NCBI GenBank assembly: GCA_002085205.1
Contig: NATF01000013.1
Location: 1-15,644, forward strand
Reading direction: 5' to 3'
DNA: 15,644 nt
DNA from: Candidatus Cloacimonas sp. 4484_275
Lineage (GTDB): Bacteria > Cloacimonadota > Cloacimonadia > Cloacimonadales > TCS61
The notes under the pieces were generated by a model. The model saw only the letters and a list, made by a program, of their open reading frames with translations. It searched no databases and had not been told where the DNA came from. Made by a program: the position numbers and the translations under genes. Positions 6,557 through 15,563 of this stretch are shown here, in pieces; positions within the stretch are counted from its first letter, which is position 1; the number at the start of each line of letters is the position of its first letter.

Positions 6557-7403
6557 CCGAATTACCTATTATTATTTTTTTCAATTGGTTGATTCCATCG
6601 ATAATTCGGGGAGAAGCCCGCAAAATTAAATCGGGGTTTATATCATTTGTTGTAAAAATTTTGTTGTTTTTACAAGCGTTTATGTTCGCCCAACCTTTTC
6701 GTTCTTTTATTTGTCGAGCCGTAATTCCCGGATAAGTAAGAATAATTATGTCGGGATTTTTTTCGATTACTTTTTCCGGCTTTATCCTGCTGTAATTTCT
6801 GGGTAATTCGGAAAAAATATTTTCTCCGCCCGCCAGCTCGATTATTTCTCCGACAAACGAATCGGACGAAACACTCATAATCGGATTTCCGTAAATCTCC
6901 ACATAAACTTTCGGTCGGATGACGCTTACATTCTGCAAAATAAAATCGTTGATGCGTTCTTCCAAACTGTCTGCAAGCGCATTTGCTTTAATTGTTTTAC
7001 CAACGGTTCTGCCGATATCGCGAATAGCCGTTATCAATCCGGCAACGGATTGAGGATATATTTTCATAACGGGAATTTTCAGTTTTTGCAGTTCGGAAGT
7101 AAGATAATCCTGTTCCAATCCGGAAGTAAACACCATTGTGGGATTTAATTTGATCACCTTTTCCAAATCGACTTTGCCGAAAGTTCCTACTTTGTTCTTT
7201 TTTTGAAGTTCCGGCGGATAATCACAGTCTGTGGTAATTCCGACAATATTTTCCGTGCCGTCAATGGCGGCTATAATTTCCGCAATTTCGGGAGAGGTTA
7301 TCACAAAACGATTTTGCGCATTTGTTTTTATTTTTTCATTGGAACAGGACAAGATAAAAAACAGTACGAAAAGCGGAAAAAAAAGCGTTTTTTTCGGCGA
7401 CAT
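6546..7403 (-). CDS. btuF: Cobalamin-type periplasmic binding lipoprotein (BtuF-like)
   Basis: The 285-residue protein starts with a lipoprotein signal ending in 'FFILSC' (Cys20), so it would be anchored to a membrane and face the periplasm. The mature part has the BtuF/FecB fold pattern: 'VITSPEIAEIIAAIDGTENIVGITTDCDYPPELQ', 'KVGTFGKVDLEKVIKLNPTMV', and in the second lobe 'VYVEIYGNPIMSVSSDSFVGEIIELAGGENIF' then 'KNPDIIILTYPG'. It captures the ligand and delivers it to the permease. Cobalamin is strongly supported, because the cobalamin riboswitch is directly upstream. The start at 7403 follows TGGAGG, which the leader can mask. Frame and length are intact, unlike the permease it overlaps. 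Confidence 0.92.
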   Translation of the reverse strand: MSPKKTLFFPLFVLFFILSCSNEKIKTNAQNRFVITSPEIAEIIAAIDGTENIVGITTDCDYPPELQKKNKVGTFGKVDLEKVIKLNPTMVFTSGLEQDYLTSELQKLKIPVMKIYPQSVAGLITAIRDIGRTVGKTIKANALADSLEERINDFILQNVSVIRPKVYVEIYGNPIMSVSSDSFVGEIIELAGGENIFSELPRNYSRIKPEKVIEKNPDIIILTYPGITARQIKERKGWANINACKNNKIFTTNDINPDLILRASPRIIDGINQLKKIIIGNSDAE

Positions 7404-7448
7404 AATTTATCCTCCATTTAGCAGCTTAATTTATCCGGCGAGGATAAA
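7404..7448 (-). promoter_or_regulatory. Riboswitch expression platform masking the btuF ribosome-binding site
   Basis: The leader segment UUUAUCCUC (7448-7440) can pair over 9 bases with GAGGAUAAA (7414-7406), which contains the btuF Shine-Dalgarno. It can instead pair over 7 bases with the nearby GGAUAAA (7436-7430), closing a 5-base loop. The two pairings exclude each other. This suggests translational control: sequestered in one state, exposed in the other. Which state goes with bound cobalamin is inferred; repression on binding is usual. Confidence 0.7.
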
Positions 7449-7494
7449 ATAATGTCTTCCGCGATCATCTTTCTTCCGAAGATTTCGCAAAAAA

Positions 7495-7701
7495 CTCAAT
7501 GGCAGGTTTCCTGGCTCGCAGACAACTTTTTATGTTCCGTCCTTCCCAATCGCTCAAATAACAATCAGTGAACGGAACAGTTCATCTATCGGCTTTCGGA
7601 TAACAACAAATCGCATTTGTTTTTTCGCCGATATTCTGCTTACAGTGGCGGAGACCGCTTCCGAATTTCACGGAATTCCCTTTTACTCCCGCACCATTAA
7701 G
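7495..7701 (-). ncRNA. Cobalamin (B12) riboswitch aptamer
   Basis: On the minus strand the conserved parts occur in order: 'GGTGCGGGAG', 'AAAGGGAATTCCGTG', 'GAAGCGGTCTCCGCCACTGTAA', and the B12 box 'GCCAGGAAACCTGCC' (7501-7515). Closing stem P1 is visible: CTTAATGG (7701-7694) pairs with CCATTGAG (7502-7495) with one wobble. The aptamer senses a cobalamin form and controls btuF and btuC below it. Which cofactor form it prefers cannot be told by eye. Confidence 0.96.
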
Positions 7702-7707
7702 CTGCAC

Positions 7708-7754
7708 TCTATATTTCGAAAAAACCGAAAATCAAATAACGAAATTGATGTCAA
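7708..7754 (-). promoter_or_regulatory. Candidate promoter for the riboswitch and btuFC
   Basis: TTGATT (7735-7730) with TATAGA (7713-7708) at 16-base spacing would start the RNA at about 7701, exactly at riboswitch stem P1. A perfect TTGACA also lies at 7754-7749, but I see no good -10 box at the right distance from it. Confidence 0.4.
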
Positions 7755-7809
7755 GAGTTAAGCTAAAATTAAAAACGGAATTGGAGCAAAACACCATTTT
7801 GGAAGCAAT

Positions 7810-7836
7810 AAAAAATCTCGGCTAAATATTTTGCCG
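7810..7836 (-). terminator. Terminator of the kinase/GT9-like/lipoprotein operon
   Basis: Read on the minus strand, CGGC (7836-7833) pairs with GCCG (7822-7819). Two or three more AT pairs add to the stem after one mismatch, and AGATTTTTT follows. It lies 23 bases after the lipoprotein stop and before the B12 leader promoter. Confidence 0.5.
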
Positions 7837-7858
7837 CACAACAAAACGCAACAAAAAT

Positions 7859-8329
7859 CTAATTTGAATTGTTTTGTTCCCAAATCCGATAAAAATTCTT
7901 TGCTTTTAATTTATCTTTTTCTTTGGCAAATTCCAGGAATTTATGATAATCGTTCGGGAAATATTCGTTTGCCGTTTTCGCTTCGAATTCCAATAATTCC
8001 AGCCAGATTTCGGGTTTACGGGTAAGCATGGAAGCTTTGCGAAATTTAGTTATTGCGCCGGAAATATCATTCTCGGCTATTTTTAATTTCGCCCAGTAGT
8101 AAAAAAGTTCATAATCCGCTTTCCGGGAAAATAATCGCTGAAACAGCTTTTCCGCTTTTTGAAATTTTCTATTTTCCGTCAATTCCGCCGCTTTTGATAA
8201 TAATTCTTTTCTTTTGCTTTCGGGAGTTTCGGCGGAAATTGATTTTTCTTGCGTACATGCCGCAAAGAAGATGTTTCCTGCCAACAATAAAATTATGAGC
8301 GCTCGTAAAATCAAAAAACCTGTTTTCAT
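7859..8329 (-). CDS. Small lipoprotein with TPR-like helices
   Basis: The 156-residue protein has an N-terminal hydrophobic segment ending in 'FFAAC', a lipobox with Cys25. The rest is charged and helical, with TPR-like pairs: 'KAAELTENRKFQKAEKLFQRLF', 'YYWAKLKIAENDISGAITKFRKA', then 'WLELLEFEAKTANEYFPNDYHKFLEFAKEK'. It is probably a membrane-anchored binding or assembly protein facing the periplasm. Its partner is unknown. The ATG overlaps the stop of the gene before it (ATGA, 4 bases), so it is translated with that gene and probably works with it. I do not recognise a named family. Confidence 0.75.
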   Translation of the reverse strand: MKTGFLILRALIILLLAGNIFFAACTQEKSISAETPESKRKELLSKAAELTENRKFQKAEKLFQRLFSRKADYELFYYWAKLKIAENDISGAITKFRKASMLTRKPEIWLELLEFEAKTANEYFPNDYHKFLEFAKEKDKLKAKNFYRIWEQNNSN

Positions 8330-9231
8330 TTTTTCAGAATTTCTTGAATCATATTCACCAATTCCAAAATTTTATCTTCCTCGTAAACATGAATATTTCG
8401 GCTGTTTATTTTTTTGTTCTCTTTCCCGATAAAAACCTGATTAATTTCAAAATGAGAGAAAATATTAGCCAGATTTTTGTCGTCCGTGAGAAAAATATCG
8501 CAAGCGCGAGCCAATTGGAAAAGTTCCAGAAGATTGGAAATTTTGAGATTTTCCAAATTCGGAAAATCATGATTTTTCAAAAAGACGCCGGTTAAATAGA
8601 TGTTTGCCGAAAAATAGAATTTCATCTTTTTAATTAAAATTTCCAAATTTTTATCCGCCTTCATTTCGCGCAAATGAATGATGAAATGAGGAAATTTATT
8701 GTGCAAAAATTTTGTTTTGATTCCCGAATCATGTTTTCCGCCGAACACAACGGTTATTTTTTGCGACTGTATTTCCAGATTAAAAAAAGCGGCAAATTCT
8801 CGCAACAAGGAAATCGGATTTTGCGGAAGCGGATAAAAGCGAACATTGGAAAAATTATCAATATCGCAAACTATGGAATTCTTGCAAGAATCGATAATTT
8901 TTCTGGCTATCTGGTTTCCGTTGAAGTTCAAAACGATACTGTTTTCATAAGCGGAAATCCGCGAAGAAAAAACCCGAAAAGAGAGATTCTCCACTGAAAC
9001 AATTTTCTCGAAAAAAGCAATTTGAAATGCCGGTAAAATAATGGTATTTTTTTCAAAAATTTCAAACCACGATTTCAAATACGATAGGATTTCAAAATTT
9101 TCCGCGGGATTTTCCGAGAACATGACAATGAGATTTTGGCGTTGGCGAATCAGAGCGGAAAAATTCAATTGTTCGGAATCCAACGACCGTTTGAAAAATC
9201 TATCTAAAAAATTCTTCTTTTTGAAAATCAT
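8326..9231 (-). CDS. Uncharacterised protein, distantly GT9 (heptosyltransferase)-like
   Basis: The 301 residues have no signal peptide or membrane helix, so a cytoplasmic protein is likely. The layout recalls the two Rossmann-like halves of family 9 glycosyltransferases. The first half has 'NLIVMFSENPAENFEILSYLKSW'. The second has 'KITVVFGGKHDSGIKTKF' and, at residues 231-269, 'SNLLELFQLARACDIFLTDD' followed by 'NQVFIG'. This last part matches the heptosyltransferase region that normally reads 'llelaali..a.l.ig.DsGp.HlA'. The Gly-Pro-His part is lost (DDKNLANIF), and so is the N-terminal Gly-Asp, so enzyme activity is doubtful. It starts 3 bases after the histidine-kinase gene ends and overlaps the lipoprotein gene. 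The fold call is by eye and weak; that it is a real gene is firm. Confidence 0.7.
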   Translation of the reverse strand: MIFKKKNFLDRFFKRSLDSEQLNFSALIRQRQNLIVMFSENPAENFEILSYLKSWFEIFEKNTIILPAFQIAFFEKIVSVENLSFRVFSSRISAYENSIVLNFNGNQIARKIIDSCKNSIVCDIDNFSNVRFYPLPQNPISLLREFAAFFNLEIQSQKITVVFGGKHDSGIKTKFLHNKFPHFIIHLREMKADKNLEILIKKMKFYFSANIYLTGVFLKNHDFPNLENLKISNLLELFQLARACDIFLTDDKNLANIFSHFEINQVFIGKENKKINSRNIHVYEEDKILELVNMIQEILKK

Positions 9232-9234
9232 TTT

Positions 9235-12200
9235 TTATTGTTCCAGCGGAATCGCAACAAAAACCGTAGTTCCCTCATTTTCTTTGCTGTTTATCCAGAT
9301 TTTTCCGTTATGAAGTTCCGCAATTCGTCGCGCAGTTGCCAAACCCAATCCCAATCCGCTGGAACGGAATTCCACATAACCCGAACTGTGAGAATAGATG
9401 TCGTTCATTTCATAAAAAGATTGAAAAACATTTTTCAGCTCAGCTTCCGGAATTCCGATGCCGTTATCCTGAACATAAATCACCAAAGTTTCCTTACCGT
9501 TTATCTCTTCCTGTTGAAATGTGGAATGTCTGGCTCCGATAATAATCGTTCCGAAATCTTTCGTAAACCTGATAGCGTTCAAAACCAGATTTTTCAACAT
9601 CAAGTAAACCGCTTCCCAATTCATGGGAACAAGCGGCAAGTTCGGCTCTATTTCACGCTTGATAATCATGTGGCGTTCCAATGAAATGCGCACCGCTTCT
9701 TCATAAACATTGTTCAAAATATCCTCTATTCTGAAGAAACTTTTCTCAATTGTTTTCAACAAACTGTATTTGGTAAAATTAATAATATCGTTAGTTACAT
9801 AAGATAGTTTATTGACGCTTTCTTCTATTTTTTCCACGGTGTTGTTGTCATCATTTTCTATTTTCAGTTTTTTCAAACGATTTACATAACTTTTCAGAGC
9901 GGAAAGAGGAGTATTCAATTCGTGAGAAACTATATTTATAAACTTGCTTTTTAGCTTATGAAAGGATTGAATTTCTTTGCTTTTTTCTCTTAAATCTTTA
10001 TATTGCAACGCATTTTTAAGAGAAACGGAAATTTGAATCATCAATAATCTGATAAAATCCTCGTTAATTTGAAGCGGTTTTTGAGGAGCTTTGTAATTAT
10101 CAATATAGATGAAACCGTAAAAATTACCGTCAATGAGAAGCGGCGCACAATAAATGGAAAAACTTTCGCTGGAACGCGTGATGAAACCTTCCAAAAATTT
10201 ATCCTTTCCCACATCCGCAATATAAAGCGGCTTTCTCGTTCTGAATACTTCTCCCAAAATAGATTTGCTGATACTCACATAATTACTGAGAAGGTGTCCC
10301 GATTCGTCCAGTGCAACGGAATACACAAAATTTCCCATTTCGTCTTTTTTAATCAGAAATCCTCGCGAACCGCCCGTGTATTCCAAAATGAAACCGATGA
10401 TTTCCTGCTCCAATTTGTTTATATCGATTATTGTGAAAAAACTTTGAGAGATTTCTATCAATTTTGTCATCAATTCCATTTTTTTGTTTAATTCGGAAAA
10501 TTCTTCTATTCTCATCAAAATGGAAGCAAGGTGGAAACGGAGCATTTTTGCGATAACTATCTCTTTTTCCTGAAAATTCAGTTCCCCTTTATCCGCCAAA
10601 ACCAAACAACCTATTTTGGCGGTTTTAATCCTCAGAGGAATAAAAATCGTATGAAACCGATTTATTTTCCGCATGATTATTTGATTTTCTTCCAAACATA
10701 AATTCATTTTATTCAAATATTTCGGAACCAAAAGTTCCTCTTTTTTCAAGCCGTGCAAAAGAAACGGTTCCAATTGATTTTTTATCTGGTCTTTCAGAAT
10801 AATGGAATAAAAGTTGGGAGAAAAAAGTTTCTTCACCGTTTTATCTATGAAAAATTTTATTCTCTCAATCTCTTTCAATTTCAAAATGTCATAAAGTTCG
10901 TCCTGCCATTTGCTGGAAAGAACATCCTCACGAGGAACCAATTTAACCGTTTTTAATTTGGAAAAATCGTTTACATTGAATTGGGTTTTTTTCAGAAACA
11001 CTTTTTTATCGTTGGCAGAAAGACCTTTCACGGCTTGAATTATTTTGTTCTTATATCTTTCAAAATAGAATTTTGCCAGATTATTAACTTTTAACTTACC
11101 GTAAATTTGAGTGAGAATTTCATAAATCTCTATTTCAAGCAAAAAAAGTTGATGCGTTTGCACATAATCCAAAACTTCCAAAAGTTCTCGGATAATCAGT
11201 CGCAAACTTACTTCTTTGTCCAAAAGTTGTATTTTTGCTTTTCTGATTTTCAAAAGATTCATCCAATAATAAAAATTGTTTTTCTCGCACAACTTGCGAG
11301 ATTCTTTATACATTTCATAAGCGCGTTTTATGTCTTCCGTTTGCAAATAATATTCGATTAATCGTATGTAATTGATGGCTTTTGCATATTCGCTTTTGTT
11401 TTGAAGCGAATACTGAAAAGCAAGGTCGGCATTTTCTTTGGCTCCTTCAAAATCCTTTTTTTGCAAAAGAATCAATCCGTAAATTTGATGATAAAATTCT
11501 TCTTCTTTTTTCTCGATAAAAATTGCCTTTGTTTTTTCCAGCAAATACTCGATTTTGTTGTAATCGCCGAGATGATACAAATAATAAAAATAAGTTTTGG
11601 TCAGCGGCGTGATTTTGTAAATATTGCCTTTGATTAAATCCGGAATGTTTTGGGCGACAAAATTTTTGTAATAAGCAAAATTTATTATTTTACTTTTGGC
11701 AATGGCAAGATTATCAATTATGGCATCATAAAACGGTTTGTTTTCCACTTTGACGGAAAGCTGAAAAGCTTCCATTAAATATTTTTCGGCGGTTTTGAAT
11801 CTGCCCAGTTTATTGTATGCCTGCCCGAAACTGACCAAACTTTGGATTTTTCCTCGAACACACTGAAAAGTATTGCAAAGATTAAGGGATTTTTGGAAAA
11901 AATCAAAAGCGGTATTGGTATCTCCTTTCATCAAAGCAACATCACCGATATTATTGTAAACAACGACAAGTTTGCGATTGTAGTTATATTTTTCCCAGAT
12001 TTTCATCGCTTGGCGATAATTTTTTTCCGCCTCGTCCAACTGTTTAATTTGATGATAAAGATACGCCAGATTGTTATGCAAAGAACCAACTTTCAGGAAA
12101 AAGTTCACATCATTTTGAGACTTGATTTCGGAAAGATAATTTTCTATCAGTTCTATCGCTTCGTTGATTTTTCCCTGAAACCCGAGAAAAATACTTTTTG

Positions 12201-14521
12201 CGTCGATATAAGCGGCTTTATACGGTTCCACAAGCTGTTGTTTTTCCAGAAAATCCAAACATTCTTTCACTTTTTCCATTTTATGCTGATAAAAATAAAT
12301 TTTCGCCAAATGAAGTTTACAAATTATTTTTTGTTTTCCCGTTATCGCCAAACTAAACGCTTTTTCCAATCTTTCCTGAGCCAATTTGAATTTTTCCATT
12401 ATCAAATAAAAAATTCCCAAAACAATGTGTTTTTCGGGAATGTCCGGCATATTGAAGATATATTTTTTCAAATTTTCGGAAATATTCGCCGTAGAAGCCC
12501 ATTCTGATTTTTGGACGAGCATTTGTAAATCCGCTCTCAGGTCTTTTTCCAAAATTTCGATTTTTCCGGAAAAATCATATTCCACAACTTTGCAGTATTT
12601 TTCAAAAGCCTCTTCGAATTTTTTCTTTTGAAAATACAATTCCGCCAACAAAAGTGTAAATTTTCTGGCGCTAAAATAATCTTTTATTTCCAACGAATGT
12701 TTGATTATCGCTTTAAGAATGGGAACTTTAGTAATTCTTTTATCGGAAAAATATTCAATTGTTTTGCGGGCAACAAGAATTTTGTTTTCTTCGGTGCATT
12801 CACTGAAAAATTTTTCCTTTGCTTCCCTAAAGGTAAAATAGTAATAATAATTTTCCTTTTTCCTCAATAATTCATTGTTGATGCCGGCAATAAGCAGGAA
12901 AAAAATTCGTTTTTCCGAAATTCCCAAAATATGTTTAATCAAACTTTTGGAAAGCGGCGTGTAAACAGCAGAAAGAATCTTGAAGTACTGATAATCTTCT
13001 TTGGAAAGATGTTTCATTCTTTTGTAAATCGATTTAACAATTGCAGCCGGAAGTTTGTAATTTTCCAAATCAAAAGAAAAATCGAATCTTCCGTTTTTCC
13101 AAATTATTTTTCTGGCGGTTAAATCAATCAGAATGTTTTCCACGAACATCGGATTCCCGTTCGCCCGTTCCCACAATTGATAAAGAAATCTATCCGGCGG
13201 CGTTTCTTTGAGCAAATTCGTAACATATTTCTTGGTTTCGTTGAAAGAAAGCGCTTCCACATTAATGAGAACCGAGTGTTGCAATTCTGCCAATTTTTCC
13301 GGATTGTTCAAACTGAAAATCAACAAAATCGGTCGTTGCACAAGGTCTTTGTAAATATATTTTATGAATTCATTTACTTCTTTCGTGAGAAATTGAGCGG
13401 AACGAATCATAAAAATCACGGGTTTGTCTTCCGCCAAATGAAAAAGAAAATTCGACGCATTATAAAAATCGGAGCGAAGTTCTTCCTCGTTTTCCTTCAT
13501 TTTTGCGGCGTCTTTCTCGGATTCAAAAAGATACTTTCTGAATTTACGGGAAATATTTTGCAAATCGGAAACAACCTGTTTGTTGTTTTTAATCGCGTAA
13601 AGAAATTCCTTAATCAAGGCAAAGAAAGGATCTTTATTCTTTTTGCTGCATTCATAATCAAAAATATAGTATTCGCCGGTGAGAAGATGATAACGAAAAA
13701 GAGTGAGAATATCATTTTTCCCCAAACCTTCTCCGGCGGACAAAACCACCACTTTACCGTTATTCTTCTTGATGAGCGGAATGAAATCCAGCAATTGATG
13801 AGCGTAATTTTCCCTGACATGGAAATCTTTTGGGAAAAGGAATATTTTTTCAGTTGGATACTGTTTATATAAGAAATAATCGCTTCGCTGTTTTCGAATC
13901 TGTCTTCGGGATCTTTTTCCAAAAGTCTGATAATCAGGTTTTCCAATTTATCGGGAATTTCTAAAAATCGCTTTGAGGAATGGCTTCGTTTCCCAAAAAT
14001 ATTTCCGGCGCCAAATAAGGCAAAGAAATGTCGTGTTCTCTTTGAACTTTTTCCACGCTTTTGTTGGTAAAACCGTAATCGATAATTTTCAGCTCGACCG
14101 TTTTATCCAATAATTTGAACAAAACATTGTTTAATTTCAAATCTTTGTGAAAGATTTTTTGGCTGTGAAGAGCGGCAAGTCCGTAGCAAATTTGCACGAT
14201 TATATCATAAAGCAAACTGAGTTTGGAAGGTCTAAATTTGAATTTTTTTAACGGTTCGCCGTCATAATATTCAAACAAATAATAAAGATTGCTGCCGTGA
14301 TTACCGAAGTTGACGACATGCACCAGATTTTTGTGTTGGATTTTGGTGATGTGGTGCATATCTTCCGCCGAAAATTTCTCGTAAATGTTTTGCACATCCA
14401 ATCTATGAAACAACTTCATTCCGAAAATTTTATTCGTTCTCAAATCTTTAACGACATAAACCGTTGCCCACAAACCTTTTCCCAGCTCTTTTTGCACTTC
14501 ATAATGTGAATCTAAAATCAT
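9235..14521 (-). pseudogene. Hybrid Ser/Thr kinase - AAA/STAND - TPR - GAF - histidine kinase, broken in the N-terminal kinase
   Basis: From 14521 the gene encodes a eukaryote-like kinase: glycine loop 'GKGLWATV', Lys36, catalytic 'HKDLKLNN' (Asp127), 'DYG' (Asp148) and 'APE' (171-173). After 'PQSD' the frame is lost near 13958-13970 and resumes as 'FLEIPDKLENLIIRLLEKDPEDRF', with an estimated 35-50 C-lobe residues missing. A second shift falls in an A6 run (13845-13850), after which 'HVRENYAHQLLDFIPL' leads into an intact frame of about 1,520 residues. That part holds a P-loop-like 'GEGLGKND', many TPR repeats (about residues 370-915), a degenerate GAF (975-1098), a clear GAF (1112-1265), and a complete histidine kinase: His1291 in 'SHELNTPLS', 'LNAIRFTKD', 'DNGIGIP' and 'GLGLGLA'. 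A TTG at 13794 could start it alone, but no ribosome-binding site supports this. Such kinase-AAA-GAF-HK fusions exist in cyanobacteria and myxobacteria. No response regulator is in the window. Confidence 0.85.
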
Positions 14522-14549
14522 TTTTATCTCCCGAAAAAAAACTTTTGCT

Positions 14550-14577
14550 ATTAAATTTTCCGCAATTTCATTGTCAA
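14550..14577 (-). promoter_or_regulatory. Sigma-70-type promoter of the hybrid kinase operon
   Basis: On the minus strand TTGACA (14577-14572) and TTTAAT (14555-14550, 5/6 match) are 16 bases apart. GGGAG before the kinase ATG follows about 20 bases on. Confidence 0.7.
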
Positions 14578-14586
14578 GATTCGGAT

Positions 14587-14627
14587 AAAATAAAAAAAGC
14601 GATGTAAAATATTTTTTACATCGCTTT
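14587..14627 (-). terminator. Rho-independent terminator of mrp
   Basis: A perfect 14-bp stem (14627-14614 with 14609-14596) closes a 4-base loop. On the minus strand it runs into TTTTTTTATTTT. It separates mrp from the kinase operon downstream. Confidence 0.93.
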
Positions 14628-14646
14628 CCAAATTATTTGTTTCCTT

Positions 14647-15483
14647 CTATTTTTCTACCTTTTCGATAATTTTTTCCACTATGCTTTGCATCTCTTTTGC
14701 GGAAGCGGAATCGCGGTAATTTTCCAAAAAGGAAATACCTTTGTCTCCGGTAACCACAATATCCGGATCAATCGGAATTTTTCCCAAAATATCGATATTG
14801 AAATCTTGGGCGGCTTTTTGAATGCCGAAACCTTTGAAAATATCTATTTTTTCGCCGCAATGCGGACAAACAAAAGTGCTCATATTTTCGATAATTCCAA
14901 TCACCGGAACATTCATTTTTTGAGAAAATTTAATGGTCTTTCTCGCATCGAGTAGAGCAACATCCTGTGGCGTGGAAACAATGAGAGAACCATCCACTTT
15001 TTTCAATGTTTGAACAATCGAGAGCGGTTCGTCTCCCGTTCCCGGAGGAGAATCAATTATCAAATAATCCAATTCCGGCCATTTAATGTCTTGCAAAAAT
15101 TGTTTGATCGCTCCGATTTTGAGAGGACCTCTCCAAATAATCGGTTCGTCGGGATTTTCCACCAAAGTGGCAATCGTCAGCGCATAAAGATTTTCCGTTA
15201 CCCGAATCGGCATCGGATATTCTTCATCTCTCGCCAATTCCAGCCTTCTTCCTTCAATCCCAAGCATTTTGGCAATCGAAGGTCCGTGAATATCCACATC
15301 CAAAATTCCAACTTTTTTACCGGCTTCCGCCAAACCATAGGCAACATTCACACTAACCGTGCTTTTACCGACTCCGCCTTTGCCGCTGATAACCACAAGT
15401 TTATGTTTGATTCTATCAAGATTGGCTTGCAGACGCAAATCTTCCGGTTTCGGTTGAACACCCTTAAAATTTACTGGTTGCAT
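14647..15483 (-). CDS. Mrp/NBP35-family P-loop ATPase, Fe-S cluster carrier, without the N-terminal DUF59 domain
   Basis: The 278-residue protein is a cytoplasmic ATPase of the ParA/Mrp group. It has the deviant Walker A 'GKGGVGKST' (34-42), 'GILDVDIHGPS', 'DYLIIDSPPGTGDE', 'STPQDVALLDARKTI' and the family's CxxC, 'CPHC' (Cys206 and Cys209), by which dimers hold a [4Fe-4S] cluster for transfer to target proteins. Many bacterial Mrp proteins carry a DUF59 domain of about 90 residues first. Here only some 28 residues precede the ATPase core, as in archaeal and NBP35-type members. It has its own promoter and terminator, so it is a single-gene unit. The start at 15483 follows GTGGAGG. Partner targets are unknown; supply of clusters by the isc operon in this window is a reasonable inference. 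Confidence 0.93.
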   Translation of the reverse strand: MQPVNFKGVQPKPEDLRLQANLDRIKHKLVVISGKGGVGKSTVSVNVAYGLAEAGKKVGILDVDIHGPSIAKMLGIEGRRLELARDEEYPMPIRVTENLYALTIATLVENPDEPIIWRGPLKIGAIKQFLQDIKWPELDYLIIDSPPGTGDEPLSIVQTLKKVDGSLIVSTPQDVALLDARKTIKFSQKMNVPVIGIIENMSTFVCPHCGEKIDIFKGFGIQKAAQDFNIDILGKIPIDPDIVVTGDKGISFLENYRDSASAKEMQSIVEKIIEKVEK

Positions 15484-15515
15484 TTAATCCTCCACTATTT
15501 CTCTCTATTTGAAAT

Positions 15516-15544
15516 ATAATAATTTTTTCCAAAACTTTTGGCAA
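15516..15544 (-). promoter_or_regulatory. Sigma-70-type promoter of mrp
   Basis: On the minus strand TTGCCA (15544-15539) and TATTAT (15521-15516) are 17 bases apart. The GGAGG of mrp lies about 25 bases further on. Confidence 0.6.
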
Positions 15545-15563
15545 TCTCAAGAGGAAAAACGGT

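Noticed and set aside
7748..7825. A 25-codon plus-strand frame (MSRVKLKLKTELEQN...) beside the riboswitch
   Set aside because: There is no ribosome-binding site, and it overlaps both the B12 leader promoter region and the terminator of the kinase operon. It is probably chance.
11842..12507. Long plus-strand frame (221 codons), and another at 13177-13872, inside the hybrid kinase
   Set aside because: Both are antisense to well-formed TPR and ATPase coding sequence and have the Phe/Lys-rich look of shadow frames.
13842..13853. Programmed -1 frameshift at the A6 run as a normal way to make the hybrid kinase
   Set aside because: Slippage there would be mechanically possible, but it would not restore the missing kinase C-lobe segment just upstream, so a regulated fusion is not supported.
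13614..13946. A separate 110-codon gene for a small kinase-like protein
   Set aside because: Its first 35 residues are the C-terminal lobe of the interrupted kinase and the rest is out-of-frame nonsense over the ATPase. It is a fragment of the hybrid gene.
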